DNA of 64,000 nt from Ostreococcus mediterraneus (Eukaryota > Chlorophyta > Mamiellophyceae > Mamiellales > Bathycoccaceae), in NCBI GenBank assembly GCA_012295225.1, contig WMKK01000005.1, forward strand, positions 378,958 to 442,957, given 5' to 3'. The position numbers and the translations under genes are program-made. Of the stretch, positions 53,046-63,000 are shown in pieces. Below the pieces are notes generated by a model. The model was not told the origin of the DNA. It saw only the letters and a program-made list of their open reading frames with translations, and did not search any database. Position 1 is the stretch's first letter. Each line of letters begins with the position of its first letter.

Positions 53046-54815
53046 TCACGCGTATTGCTCCTCGTGTTGACGAAGCAAACGCACGACTTCCATTTCTTCA
53101 TGCGAACGGAACATGTAATCGAGCTCTTCGTCATCAATCGCATCAATCGCCAACGCGTCTTGTCGCTCGATGACGTCTTGATCCGTCTCCTTGAGCAGCG
53201 GATCGACGCTGCGTTCAGCCATGGCTTTGCTAAAGATTTCGCCCGCGTCAAACACGCTTTCGCGATTCGCCGGGTCGAGAGGTTTCATTTCAGTCGACAA
53301 CAACCGCTCGGGGACACCGGCGAGGAGTAAGCCGTGCAGCATCACCTCTTGCCAACCCAAATCTTTGTCTTCGGGCAAGCCGAATGGAAGATTTGGCTCG
53401 CGAGATTTCGTGTCGGCGGCGGTGTCGACGTCGACGTGTTCTTCTTGCTTGATGCTCACGGGCGTCGCGCGCGTGCGGCGAACACCGCCGCGAGAAACGC
53501 GTTTGCGCTTGGGTTTCGGTTCTAACGGTTTAGCTAAAATGATCGGTCCGGCGGCGCCGCGAGACGACATCGACGTCGGCGCGGATGTCGTCGGCTCGTT
53601 TGCGTCTTCGTCTTCATCGTCGTCAGCGCTCGTCGCATTCGCTGCTATGCGCTTCGCATCCTTGTCACTCGCCACCGAATGATTTCTCACCATTCGAATA
53701 CTTTGCAGTACTTTCGAACGTTCATCGAATGCGGTACGAAACGCCGGCGGTAATCCGTCGACGACGCTCACCGGAGGCGGAGCGTCGATGGTTGTCCTTT
53801 GCATCTCCTTGCTCGACTCCGCGGTGGCGATAAACTTGAACGCAATGGGCAAGTAATCATCCAACCGTTTCATGCACATCTCTTCTCCCCACGGGAACTT
53901 TTGTGCGAACGCGATAATCTCGCCGAGTAACTCTTTTAAACGTTTCCTCACCGATACGCTTTGCACGCGCGACGCTTGCGCCGCACGTTCGACGCTCACC
54001 TTGACCCCGTGCAAGCGCGCCACGACGATGACCACCGCGGCGACGATGACGATTGGATCACGACCAATCAACAACCCTCGAGAAAACGCAAACTTCAATA
54101 ACACCTTGGCATCGCGCACGGTGGGGGCAATCATCACGCTCCGCGTCGTGCTCCCGCGCGCCGGTTGCACGCCGCTCGCGTTTCGCGCGTTGGAAATCGC
54201 CGCGAGCTCAGGCAACGCCGCCACCGCCCGCGCGACGTAATTCTCCGGATCAAGCGGTGGCATCTTTAACCCATGTAATTCTTGCAATTTATGAAACACC
54301 CGTCCCAAGGTGAATACGTTCACCGAGCACGCTTCGGCGACTTCGCGCATCGACACGGGTAAATTGTTTTGTCGACACACCGAATACACGCACGCCCCGG
54401 TGAGCTGCGCCGTCCACAACCCCTGCCCCCACTTCCCATCGCTCGCGCGAGTCACCAAATCTTTCACCTCGGCGATGATATCCTTATTCAGCTTTAACAA
54501 CGCCCCGGTGTGCTCGACTGATTTAGAAATGTGATACAGATTCGTGCTCTCGCGGTCGCGAAACATGTTGCGCGTGACGTGCGACGCGCCCGGCATCGAT
54601 ACCATCTGCGCACGCGCCGCCGCGAGGTGCGCACCGACGTGCGCGCCGTCTTGTAAAAACGTCCCATCCGCGGCGCCATCCTCGGTCCAATTCAGCGTCG
54701 TTTGGAGCACGCTCGCCGTGTACACCACGCCGCACGCTTGGCAAATTTCGCATCCGAGCGCGGGTTCGAGCTTAATCTCGCGCTTACCGCACGATAAACA
54801 CGCCGGACCGCTCAT
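53046..54815 (-). CDS. BRF1: TFIIB-related factor of RNA polymerase III (BRF1-like)
   Basis: A 589-residue TFIIB-family protein. The N-terminal zinc ribbon has C6, C9, C25 and C28 (CLSC, CEICQAC). A B-reader-like linker with GAADGTFLQDGAHVGAHL resembles the BRF linker. Two cyclin repeats follow (LLKLNKDIIAEVKDLVTRA, VNVFTLGRVFHKL; then VKVSVERAAQASRVQSVSVR). The C-terminal 250 residues are disordered and charged, ending with the helical DDEELDYMFRSHEEMEVVRL, like the C-terminal homology blocks of BRF1. Length and tail favour BRF1 over TFIIB, which is about 320. BRF1 recruits Pol III to tRNA and 5S genes. The frame extends to 55205 from a GTG; the ATG at 54815 directly precedes the zinc ribbon. 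Confidence 0.8.
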   Translation of the reverse strand: MSGPACLSCGKREIKLEPALGCEICQACGVVYTASVLQTTLNWTEDGAADGTFLQDGAHVGAHLAAARAQMVSMPGASHVTRNMFRDRESTNLYHISKSVEHTGALLKLNKDIIAEVKDLVTRASDGKWGQGLWTAQLTGACVYSVCRQNNLPVSMREVAEACSVNVFTLGRVFHKLQELHGLKMPPLDPENYVARAVAALPELAAISNARNASGVQPARGSTTRSVMIAPTVRDAKVLLKFAFSRGLLIGRDPIVIVAAVVIVVARLHGVKVSVERAAQASRVQSVSVRKRLKELLGEIIAFAQKFPWGEEMCMKRLDDYLPIAFKFIATAESSKEMQRTTIDAPPPVSVVDGLPPAFRTAFDERSKVLQSIRMVRNHSVASDKDAKRIAANATSADDDEDEDANEPTTSAPTSMSSRGAAGPIILAKPLEPKPKRKRVSRGGVRRTRATPVSIKQEEHVDVDTAADTKSREPNLPFGLPEDKDLGWQEVMLHGLLLAGVPERLLSTEMKPLDPANRESVFDAGEIFSKAMAERSVDPLLKETDQDVIERQDALAIDAIDDEELDYMFRSHEEMEVVRLLRQHEEQYA

Positions 54816-55026
54816 GACTGACCGAGGTTCGACGTCGAACGACGCGTTGCGGATTCGCGCCACGCACTCGGTGCGCCTCGCGGCTCGAGCGGCGGCGACG
54901 TCGACGGCTGGGCGCGTCGCGGTGTGGTGCGGTTTGGCAACGACTCGAAACTTTTGGGGTAAATCGACCAATCGTGAACAGGGACGAGCCCCCCTTGAGC
55001 TGACTCGCTGGTGCGTTCGCGCGGCA

Positions 55027-56391
55027 ATGGCGCGCGCGTCGGTGGCGGTGGCGGTGCGGTGCGCGCGCGATAAGCCGAGACAAAGGTCGCGCATGCGCGA
55101 CGCGCGACGCGCGGGTCGTGGCGCGCGCGGTGGTGTGGTGGCGATGGCGGTTGAGGATGTTGATGGCGCGAGCTCGAGCGCGGCCGAGGCGTGGGAACGC
55201 ATCACGGCGATGGCGAGCGCGCCAGGGGTGTGTGATTTAGGGCAAGGGTGGCCGGATTTCGGGGAGTCGGCGACGGCGCGAAAGGTGGCGATGGAGGCGT
55301 TGGCGGGCGACGGCGCGCGCGCGAATCAGTACAGTCCGGTGAGCGGCGCGAAGGCGCTCGTGGACGCGTTGGAGACGTATTACGCGAGGACGGGGTATGA
55401 TTTGCGCGAGTATAGCTCACGTGGTGGAGAGGATGGTGAGGTGGTGGTGGTGACGTGTAGCGCCACGGAGGCGTTGTACGGCGCGTTCAAGGCGGCGATT
55501 ACGTCGCCAGAGGATGAGATTTTGTTCATCGCGCCGTATTTTCCGTGGTACCACGCCATAGCGAAAGATTTGGGTGGGAAGTCGGTCACCGTTCGCGCCG
55601 AGGCGCCGAATTTCGCGATTGACGTCGATAAGTTGCGCTCGGCGGTGACGCCGCGAACGAAGCTGCTCGTGCACTGTTCGCCGCATAATCCGAGCGGTCA
55701 CGTCGCCACGCGCGACGAACTCGAAGGCATCGCGCGCGTGGCGAAGGAATTCGACTTGACTGTGCTTACCGATGAAGTATACGAGCGTTCGGTGTTTGGT
55801 GAACGCGAACACGTGCGTTTGGCGACGATTGGCGATATGCGCGAGCGCACGATAACCGTCGGGAGCGCGTCCAAGCTCCTCAATTTGACGGGATTTCGCG
55901 TCGGCTGGGCCGTTGGACCGCCGCGCTTGCTCGCGCCAATCAAAGCGAGTCACTCGCTGATGAGTTATTGCGCGCCGACGCCGCTACAGCTCGGTGTCGC
56001 CGCGGCGCTTGACGAAATATCCGCATCGTCCACGACGAACGCCGTCGTCGCCGACGAAAACGCGCAAATCATGCGCGAAAACGCCGATATTCTCGCCAGC
56101 GCCCTGCGCTTCGCCGGTCTCGAAGTATTCCAACCTCACGGTGGCTACTTTCTCGTCGCCTCGTGTGCGCCTTTGGGATTAACCGACATGGATTTCTGCC
56201 TCGCGTTGTGCTCCACCGCGCGCGTCGCATGCGTCCCGATGTCCGTCTTCTACCTCCCTTCCGATCCCAACCCAATTCCACCCCCTCGCGCGCTCGTGCG
56301 CTTCGCCATTTGCAAGGTGCGCGAAACCATCGAAGAATCCGCCAGGCGCATTCGCGAAAACGCCAGCGCGTTCGCCCCTACATCATTATAA
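55027..56391 (+). CDS. PLP-dependent class I aminotransferase (kynurenine/methionine aminotransferase type)
   Basis: A 454-residue fold-type I aminotransferase. Family blocks are CDLGQGWPDFGE, NQYSPVSGAKALVDALETYY, VTCSATEALYGAF, HCSPHNPSGHVATRDELEGI with the Asn that contacts PLP, TVLTDEVYERSVFGE, and SASKLLNLTGFRVGW with the Schiff-base Lys at 283. The C-terminal RFAICK carries the substrate Arg. The pattern fits the kynurenine-glutamine transaminase K / methionine aminotransferase group. The first 40 residues (MARASVAVAVRCARDKPRQR) resemble a transit peptide, so a plastid location is likely. Another ATG at 54814 overlaps the BRF1 start codon and gives a longer, unconvincing N-terminus. Confidence 0.88.
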   Translation: MARASVAVAVRCARDKPRQRSRMRDARRAGRGARGGVVAMAVEDVDGASSSAAEAWERITAMASAPGVCDLGQGWPDFGESATARKVAMEALAGDGARANQYSPVSGAKALVDALETYYARTGYDLREYSSRGGEDGEVVVVTCSATEALYGAFKAAITSPEDEILFIAPYFPWYHAIAKDLGGKSVTVRAEAPNFAIDVDKLRSAVTPRTKLLVHCSPHNPSGHVATRDELEGIARVAKEFDLTVLTDEVYERSVFGEREHVRLATIGDMRERTITVGSASKLLNLTGFRVGWAVGPPRLLAPIKASHSLMSYCAPTPLQLGVAAALDEISASSTTNAVVADENAQIMRENADILASALRFAGLEVFQPHGGYFLVASCAPLGLTDMDFCLALCSTARVACVPMSVFYLPSDPNPIPPPRALVRFAICKVRETIEESARRIRENASAFAPTSL

Positions 56392-56567
56392 TGTACCATA
56401 CGCCGCGTGTACCAAAATCCATTGGACCAAAAAAGCCTCTCGCGCTGACGTCACCATACCCACCACAGCTCCGAGCTCCGACGCCACTGTCGCGCGCGCC
56501 AGACCCCTTGCGATCACGCACGCGCCCGAGAGCGACGCAAAACAATATCATCCATCGTTCTCGCGCC

Positions 56568-57425
56568 ATGCTCGCGATGACGCTCAGCGTACGCGCGCCC
56601 GCGAGAGCCGAAACCGCGCGGTTGGCGCGGCGTAAACCTCGCGCGCAGCCGCTGACGGTTCGTTCGATGGTGCGCGGCGGCGGCGGCGCGACGCGCGTCG
56701 CGGGCGCGCGTGGTGATGAACAGAGCCGCGACGGTGCGGTATCCACGTCGTCGGCGTCGGCGGCGGCGACGGCGTCGACGAGTTTGGCGACGACGCCAGC
56801 CGCGGCGGTGAGCGCGCTCGCGTTGTGGTCGCTCGCCGACGGCGGTTTAGCCGAAGGTACCGCGAACTCGTACTATGCGACGTTATTTTTGTTTGTCTTG
56901 AGTGCACCGGGTTTGTATTCTCTCGTCAAGCGTTCGGCGAAGAGTAAGGTGGCGCGTAAGTCGTTTGAGCTCGACGGACCCGCGGTGCCAAACGCGAGGT
57001 CACAAGATGACATTGCGCGCGAAGTGAGCGGATTCTTCCGTCGCAATAACTACGTCGTCGCGGGAGAACCGGGTGAAGTGATTACATTTGAAGGTAACAT
57101 TGCGCCTGAACGCGGCACAGCGGCGTATATTACGTTTTGCGTGCTCATTGGGTTGTTGTGTATCGGTTTGGTGTGTTCCATCGCCCTCCCGGGTGGAGAC
57201 GCGTGGTACGCGTTGGCGCTCGTATCTCCGTTATCTGGCAAGTATTATTTAGATAACGCCGGGCGCAAAGAACAAGTCAAGGTGAAAATGGTGACGTCCG
57301 ATGACGACAAGACGACAGAAATCACCGTTGAGGGTGATCCCGAGGAAATTGAGCGGTTCAGGCGCGAGTTGGATTTGACGCCAAAGGGCATGGTGCGCGT
57401 CAAAGGCATTTTGGAATCCGCGTGA
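56568..57425 (+). CDS. CCB1: CCB1, cytochrome b6f heme ci assembly factor
   Basis: A 285-residue plastid membrane protein. In plants and Chlamydomonas CCB1 belongs to the CCB pathway that attaches heme ci to cytochrome b6. Residues 1-90 are a transit peptide rich in Arg, Ala, Thr and Ser. Then come a first transmembrane segment (SYYATLFLFVLSAPGLYSLV) followed by KRSAKSKVARKSFEL, a soluble part with RRNNYVVAGEPGEVITFEG, two more hydrophobic stretches (YITFCVLIGLLCIGLVCSIA and ALALVSPLSGKYYL), and the C-terminal RKEQVKVKM and LTPKGMVRVKGILE blocks I recall from CCB1. The ATG at 56568 gives the most natural transit peptide. It is in tandem with the aminotransferase (176 bp). Confidence 0.9.
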   Translation: MLAMTLSVRAPARAETARLARRKPRAQPLTVRSMVRGGGGATRVAGARGDEQSRDGAVSTSSASAAATASTSLATTPAAAVSALALWSLADGGLAEGTANSYYATLFLFVLSAPGLYSLVKRSAKSKVARKSFELDGPAVPNARSQDDIAREVSGFFRRNNYVVAGEPGEVITFEGNIAPERGTAAYITFCVLIGLLCIGLVCSIALPGGDAWYALALVSPLSGKYYLDNAGRKEQVKVKMVTSDDDKTTEITVEGDPEEIERFRRELDLTPKGMVRVKGILESA

Positions 57426-57584
57426 GTTTCGACGCCTTGAATCATCCGTGCGTCGTGGCCGAGTCACAACGCGCGCACGGCTCAGGTATACACCGTACAA
57501 CAATACATTTAACAACATCATTACCAGTAGCAACGCTTTTTAATACGACGAAGAACTTTTTCGTCTTCACTCGCCGACTCGTAC

Positions 57585-58082
57585 ATGGGCCTCCAAGCGC
57601 TCGACGCGCTGCCGAGCCGAGGCGCGTTCGCGACGGCCACGACGGAACCCACGTCGTTCGCATCGCTCAAACCGTACGTGTCGACGTCGGCGTCGTCCGT
57701 CGAGCGCGCGACGCGTGTCACTACGGACGGAACGAATATTTTAATTCGTCAGCTAAGCCAAAGTCGCGCGCGCGCCGAGGCGAAGAAACGCACCGCCCGC
57801 GCGCTCGCGGCGGCAGAAGCGAAGCAACGTTCGGCAGATATCGCCGCCGAGGCGAAGAAGCGCGAAGCGGACGCGCTCGCGGCGTTGGAAGCGGCCAAGG
57901 CGAAGGCGACGGCGAAGAGCGCTTCGACGGAGGACGCTGGAGCGTCGGCGAGAGACGCGCGCGCAACGCCTGGGAAGACTAAGGACAACCCATTCGCGCG
58001 TAAACGTTCTGGTGGGTCGAGTGGTGACGGCGCGCGCGCGGGGACGTCGGCGAAACGAGGAAAGATTTCCGACGCAAAGTGA
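57585..58082 (+). CDS. Small Ala/Lys-rich coiled-coil protein, unknown
   Basis: A 165-residue protein. Residues 1-50 contain RGAFATATTEPTSFASLKPY and look structured only locally. About 55-115 is a single Ala/Lys/Glu-rich helix likely to form a coiled coil (ARAEAKKRTARALAAAEAKQ). The tail is disordered, basic and Gly/Ser-rich and ends KRGKISDAK, with KRGK-type nuclear-localisation potential. I recognise no family. It stands 48 bp upstream of the ATG10 start on the same strand, a spacing so short that the ATG10 promoter must lie in its 3' end. Confidence 0.65.
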   Translation: MGLQALDALPSRGAFATATTEPTSFASLKPYVSTSASSVERATRVTTDGTNILIRQLSQSRARAEAKKRTARALAAAEAKQRSADIAAEAKKREADALAALEAAKAKATAKSASTEDAGASARDARATPGKTKDNPFARKRSGGSSGDGARAGTSAKRGKISDAK

Positions 58083-58130
58083 TATTTTTTTTGAAATTTG
58101 TTCAAAGCGCACGACGTCGCCCGCGTCGAG

Positions 58131-58820
58131 ATGCTTTATAGCGGCGCGATAACGCGCCAGGAATTCGAACAGGGATGTCAAACAATTCTTGATGCTTTTG
58201 ATGAGGCGTTGGATGTTGAATGGGTGGAGGAGACGAATTCGATTGTAGCCGAGAGCGCGGCGCGAGGGTACGTGCGCGTGATAAATGACGCTCGCTTTCG
58301 ACGCTCAAACGCCGCAGCGGATGACGCATCTTGCGCGTTGGCTCGCGCGCAGACCGCTGCTGGTGATGAGGACAACGATACATTTGAAGACGCCATGGCG
58401 TTGGCCACGTCAGTGGCGCGATGCGATCACATTCGAGAGTATCGCGTGGTGTATTCGCCGACGTTTCGCGTCCCCGTGATGTGCCTTCGCGCGAGAGACG
58501 CGAGCACGCGAGAACCGTGGGCCATCTCGCGCTTGCTCGCGCAGATTCGCACAGAAACGCGCACTAGTGACGTTGGTGGCGATGAGCGTGATCCAGTGCT
58601 GACGCCGTACGAGAATCCGCACGAACGTCGCGAAGGCGCGTGGGCGTGCGTGCACCCATGCTCCACGTCTGACGTCATGCGTCTGTTACTTTCGCATTCG
58701 CATGACGGCGCGAGTAACGACCCTGGTGACGCCGATATGGCGCGGTACTTTGCGATATGGATACGATTCGTCGCGCGCGAGATAGGATTAGATTTGTCGC
58801 CGCGCACGACTGTACTATAA
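58131..58820 (+). CDS. ATG10: Autophagy E2-like enzyme ATG10
   Basis: A 229-residue E2-like protein. ATG10 transfers ATG12 to ATG5 during autophagosome formation. The diagnostic part is PVLTPYENPHERREGAWACV leading to HPC, with the presumed catalytic Cys at 177, followed by a helix STSDVMRLLL and, near the end, YFAIWIRFVAREIGLDL, as in ATG10 C-termini. EYRVVYSPTFRVPVMCLRAR is the central E2-like beta sheet. The longest frame starts at a TTG (58098); the ATG at 58131 gives MLYSGAITRQEFEQGC, a plausible start. In tandem with the small coiled-coil gene. Confidence 0.85.
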   Translation: MLYSGAITRQEFEQGCQTILDAFDEALDVEWVEETNSIVAESAARGYVRVINDARFRRSNAAADDASCALARAQTAAGDEDNDTFEDAMALATSVARCDHIREYRVVYSPTFRVPVMCLRARDASTREPWAISRLLAQIRTETRTSDVGGDERDPVLTPYENPHERREGAWACVHPCSTSDVMRLLLSHSHDGASNDPGDADMARYFAIWIRFVAREIGLDLSPRTTVL

Positions 58821-58885
58821 CAACAACAACAACATTTCACATTTCACATTTCACGTTGTACAATATCATTCATTCAAAGCCTATT

Positions 58886-59479
58886 CTATGCCACCGTCGC
58901 CGCCTCTACAGACTTTACCGGTACCCTATCCAATATTTCCTTAATCACCGCAGGGTCTAAATTCCCTTGCGCGGTGAATATCCGAAGCAATTGATTCAAA
59001 TCATCCGCGTCCCGCGTCGTCGCCACGCGCCTCGACGTCTCCGCCTTCACCGCGCATTCATCCCTATGCATCCGCCAAAGATCCTCCAATCCGCACACGC
59101 ACTCCGCCACCGACGGGTGAGGCCCTAGTCGTTCGCCCCCAGCCCGCCGGAGCGGCGGATCGACCGCATGCGCGCGACGCCACGCATCTTTCGCGACGCT
59201 TTCCAGCGCGCGCGTCGCCGCCTCGCATCGCTCGCACGCCTCTCGACACCGCACCAGCGCGTCATCAATCGCGACGTACTGCGATTCCACCGCGCGCTGG
59301 CGCAGCTCGCTCGACATCACGTCCTCGCTCGCGCGCTCGAGCGCGGGCAGGCGCTCGAGCGCGTTCACCGCCGTCGCCAATGACGTCGCCGCCGATGCGT
59401 GCGCGCTCGCATAATCATCACAAATCCCCCGCGCGCGCGCGTACGACGCGCGATAGGCGTTGAGAAACGCGTGCGACAT
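58886..59479 (-). CDS. Helical protein, possibly AIRIM/C1orf109-like
   Basis: A 197-residue helical protein. The first 110 residues are Ala-rich coiled coils (SYARARGICDDYASAHASAA). The C-terminal part HPSVAECVCGLEDLWRMHRD followed by LNQLLRIFTAQGNLDPAVIK resembles, by eye, the SPSVADMLEWLQDIERHYRK block of human C1orf109/AIRIM, a factor of the SPATA5-type 60S ribosome maturation complex. This is remote and needs a profile search; a generic coiled coil is the alternative. The frame starts with GTG at 59506, so the ATG at 59479 is used. Head-to-head with ISD11 (138 bp). Confidence 0.65.
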   Translation of the reverse strand: MSHAFLNAYRASYARARGICDDYASAHASAATSLATAVNALERLPALERASEDVMSSELRQRAVESQYVAIDDALVRCREACERCEAATRALESVAKDAWRRAHAVDPPLRRAGGERLGPHPSVAECVCGLEDLWRMHRDECAVKAETSRRVATTRDADDLNQLLRIFTAQGNLDPAVIKEILDRVPVKSVEAATVA

Positions 59480-59617
59480 GCCACGAGAATCGACCTCCGT
59501 GCGCACGCGCGCTCGCGGCGGCGCACGCGACGGCGTCTGGCGACCGACACGCCCGCGTCGAGCGACGACGATGCAGCCTCACACCGCCACGCGCGCTGTA
59601 CCCGCCCGCGTCGACGC

Positions 59618-59881
59618 ATGGCATCCACGCGCGCCGCCGCGCTGGCGCTCTACCGCAGCCTCCTGCGCACCGGTCGCGAATTTACCGACTACAACGTGCG
59701 CGAGTACGTTAAACGACGCGCGAGGGAGGGATTCATCGCCAATCGCGCGCTGTCGGCGAGCGATGCGATCGAGCGGTGCATGGCGGATGGCGCGGCGCAG
59801 CTCGAGGTGGCGCGACGACAGGCGGCGGTGTATGCGTTGTATGGGAAGTTTTCGCGTCCGAGCGCGATGGAGGTGACGTAG
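59618..59881 (+). CDS. ISD11: ISD11/LYRM4, iron-sulfur cluster assembly LYR protein
   Basis: An 87-residue LYR-motif protein, the same length class as human LYRM4 (91). ISD11 stabilises the cysteine desulfurase NFS1 in the mitochondrial matrix together with acyl carrier protein. Motifs are ALALYRSLLRTGREF with the LYR triad at 10-12, DYNVREYVKRRAREGF, and the C-terminal LEVARRQAAVYALYG, which matches the conserved VIRRQVHIGQLY block. The ATG at 59618 follows a GC-rich divergent promoter. It is convergent with MSH6 (128 bp). Confidence 0.93.
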   Translation: MASTRAAALALYRSLLRTGREFTDYNVREYVKRRAREGFIANRALSASDAIERCMADGAAQLEVARRQAAVYALYGKFSRPSAMEVT

Positions 59882-60009
59882 TTGGGCGACGACGGAGGGC
59901 GATGTGTGTAGGCGCGGAGCACGCGCGGGCGTAGACGGGGCCTCCGCTCCGCGATAGTTTTCTTATTCTTTAATGTGTACGGTTACGTTTTGTTTTACAT
60001 TACAATGGT

Positions 60010-63000
60010 TTATTGCGATAGTGCGTGTCGCGCGCGCGCGCGAGCGACGATGATGGCGCTAACGTCATCGGCGGCGACGGCGGCTAAGACGTCGCGAGAG
60101 GCTCGGATGACGGTTTCGCGAGCCGAAGCGTCGGCGACGCCGAGCTTTTCGAGTTGACCTTTTTCGAGGTGTGCGGCACGCGCGGCGGCGGCGATGCACA
60201 CGCTTTCGGGTAATCCTGCGAGACGAGCGACGTTGACGCCGTAGCTTCTTGGGCACGCGCCAGAGGCGAGCGTGTACAGAAATGTGACGGTTTCGCGGCC
60301 GTACGTCGACGCGCCGCTCGGCGTCTCTACGCGGCTTCCCATGTGCGCGAGCGTGACGTTTGAGTCGCGCGCGTGGTCGTCAGCGAGTCTGTGATAGTGT
60401 GTGCTGAATAATGTACGACATCGGGCGTCGATGAGGTGCGAGGCGACGGCGCACGCGATGGCAGTGCCATCCGCCGTGGCGGTGCCGCGGCCCAATTCAT
60501 CGAGCACGACGAGTGAATTCGCCGTCGCGCGTCGCAACATGGCGCCAGTTTCGCTTAATTCCACCATAAACGTCGATTGTCCGCCGGCAAGATTGTCTTT
60601 GGCACCCATGCGTACGAATACAGCATCCATGGCGGTCATTTCAAATTTCGCCGCCGGAACATCCGCGCCGACGTGCGCCATAATCGCCGCCAAGCACACC
60701 TGTCGCAAATACGTCGATTTCCCACCCATATTCGGTCCGGTGATTAAGCAAAACCCAGGCGCGTCACCTCCAAGCCGCACGTTGTTCGGGACGAAGGACC
60801 GCGCCAACGACGACGCACAAGGGTGCGATAATCTGTCCGCCACGAGCGCCGCGCGCTCCGTCGGCGGCGTCACCGTCGGCGTGCACACCGCGCCGCATGA
60901 CGCGTTCATTTCCTCACTCACCACCGCAAGCGATCCTAAGACGTCGATAATAGCACCAACGTTCGCCGCAGCTTGCCACCTGGCGGCATCTTCACAAAAC
61001 GTGCTGACAATGCGACGGAACACGCCGGCGAGTGCCGCTTCGCGCGCCTCTTGCGCTTCGACGCGCGCTTCACGCAATGGCACCAAATCATCACACGTAA
61101 ACCTCTCGTACCCTTTTCGTTTGCCTTCTCGCACCCAATGCGAGGGAACTTTACCCGCCAATCTATCCGGGAGCTCGACCAAATGCGTGTCCTTATTGGC
61201 GCTGACAAATACGATGTCAGTTTTGTGCCCGCCGAGCGTCGCTCGAGCGGTGTCGAGCCACGACGCTAAATTGGCATCCGCGCTCGCGAGCGCGTCCTCT
61301 GCGGCGTCGAGGTCGGCGTCTACACCGCGCGCGGGCTCAATTCTTCCACTGGCTTTGGCCGCACCCCAGTCAAACGCAGCCTCCATGGCGGTGAGCGCGG
61401 TTAAATCGGGCATTGAAGCGCCTCCGATGGCGGTGAAGACGTCTTCGCGTCGCGCCTCGTCGCATCCCGGCACACACAGCGCTTTAAGCAACGGCGACTT
61501 CTCGCACGTCGCTTCACACGCCGCGATCGCCGCAGCCGCGTCTCGAGCGGCACGAATGCCTTCTAGAGCTGATAAGAAGTCATTCAGCTTGGCCTTGGCG
61601 CTGTCCTCGTATAACACCACGTGCGCGGCGTCGCGGCCCTTTCCGCTCGACGACCCGACGACGCGAGAAATTGCGCGCTCGGTATCCGGCGCATCGCGTA
61701 AGAGCTTGCGCGCCATCCCCGTCGCCTCGACGCCTGATCCACGAAGCGTGCTCAGCGCCACTTGACGCGCGCGAATCGCCGCGGCTGAGGTTAATGGGCG
61801 ACACACCCATTGGCGCAACAGTCTTCGACCGGGACCGCTCACGCAACGGTCGAGCGACGCGAGCAGCGTGCCCGCGGTACCGCCCGCGGTATTCTCCAAA
61901 ACCTCCAATCCAGAGAGCGCAGCTGCGTCCATGGCAACGTGCGAAGCGTGCGCCCAGCGCGCGAGGTGCTCGCGCGAGTCAACTCCGGTGGTGTGCAACG
62001 CCTCCACGCGGCCCTGCGGCACGACGTCGGCGTCGATGAGCGCGGCGCGTAAATACGCGACAACCGTGCCCCAGGCACCCAAGCCGCACTCTCGTTCTGG
62101 GTCACACGCAGTATCACGCAATTCTTTAATCGCCGGCGGATACCCGCCCTTGATGTTCTTGAAATATCCCTCGCAGTCGGCGTCTTGAATTGCATCCGTA
62201 GCCGTCGTTGACTTGAACGTCCGATGTTGCGCCGACGGACACATGTCTAATGCCGCCATCTTGGTTCTCGCACTCAACCCGGCGTGGGGCACTAGAATCT
62301 CCACTGGACGTAATTCCGCGAGCGCGGTGCGCAAACACCCCGCGCCTTCGTCATCGCGCCATGCGCCGACGAGAAAGCGTCCCGTGCCGCAGTCGGCTGC
62401 GCACAATCCAATCCAACCGCCTCCGTCTCCTCCGTCGTCCAGTCCACCATCGATGATTGCGCACACAAACGCGGCATCGGGAGATGAATTCAACATCCCC
62501 ATATCCACCATCGTCCCTTTTGTCAACACTTGCACCATCTCACGACGCACCACGGTGTCTTTGCACTTGGGATCGTTCTTCTTCCGTTCAGCGAGTTGCG
62601 CCGGCGTCTCCGTTTGTTCGATGCACACCACGCGATGTCCATTACGCGCGAGCTGCTCGGCATGCATGGCGTAGTTCTTCTCCGGAAACCCCGCGTGCGG
62701 TTGCTCGCCACGCATGTAAATCAGTCCTAAATCACGCACGCCTACGTGCGCATCCATTTCGTACATTTCGTAAAACTTGCCCATTTTAAACAACAACACC
62801 GAGTCAAAATTCGCGGCTTTGAATTTCCACCACTGTTGCTGTCCTGGGGAGACGTTCCACAGCTCACCGTTGGCGTCTTTGNATTTCGGAAACGTCTTTG
62901 GAAGGAGCAGTGTCGACGGGTCGTAATCCGGATCGTCGGGACGACGACCACTGGCGTCCTTGATGTTTTCCGGGAGCAGAAATGGAAACTTGAAGCGTTG

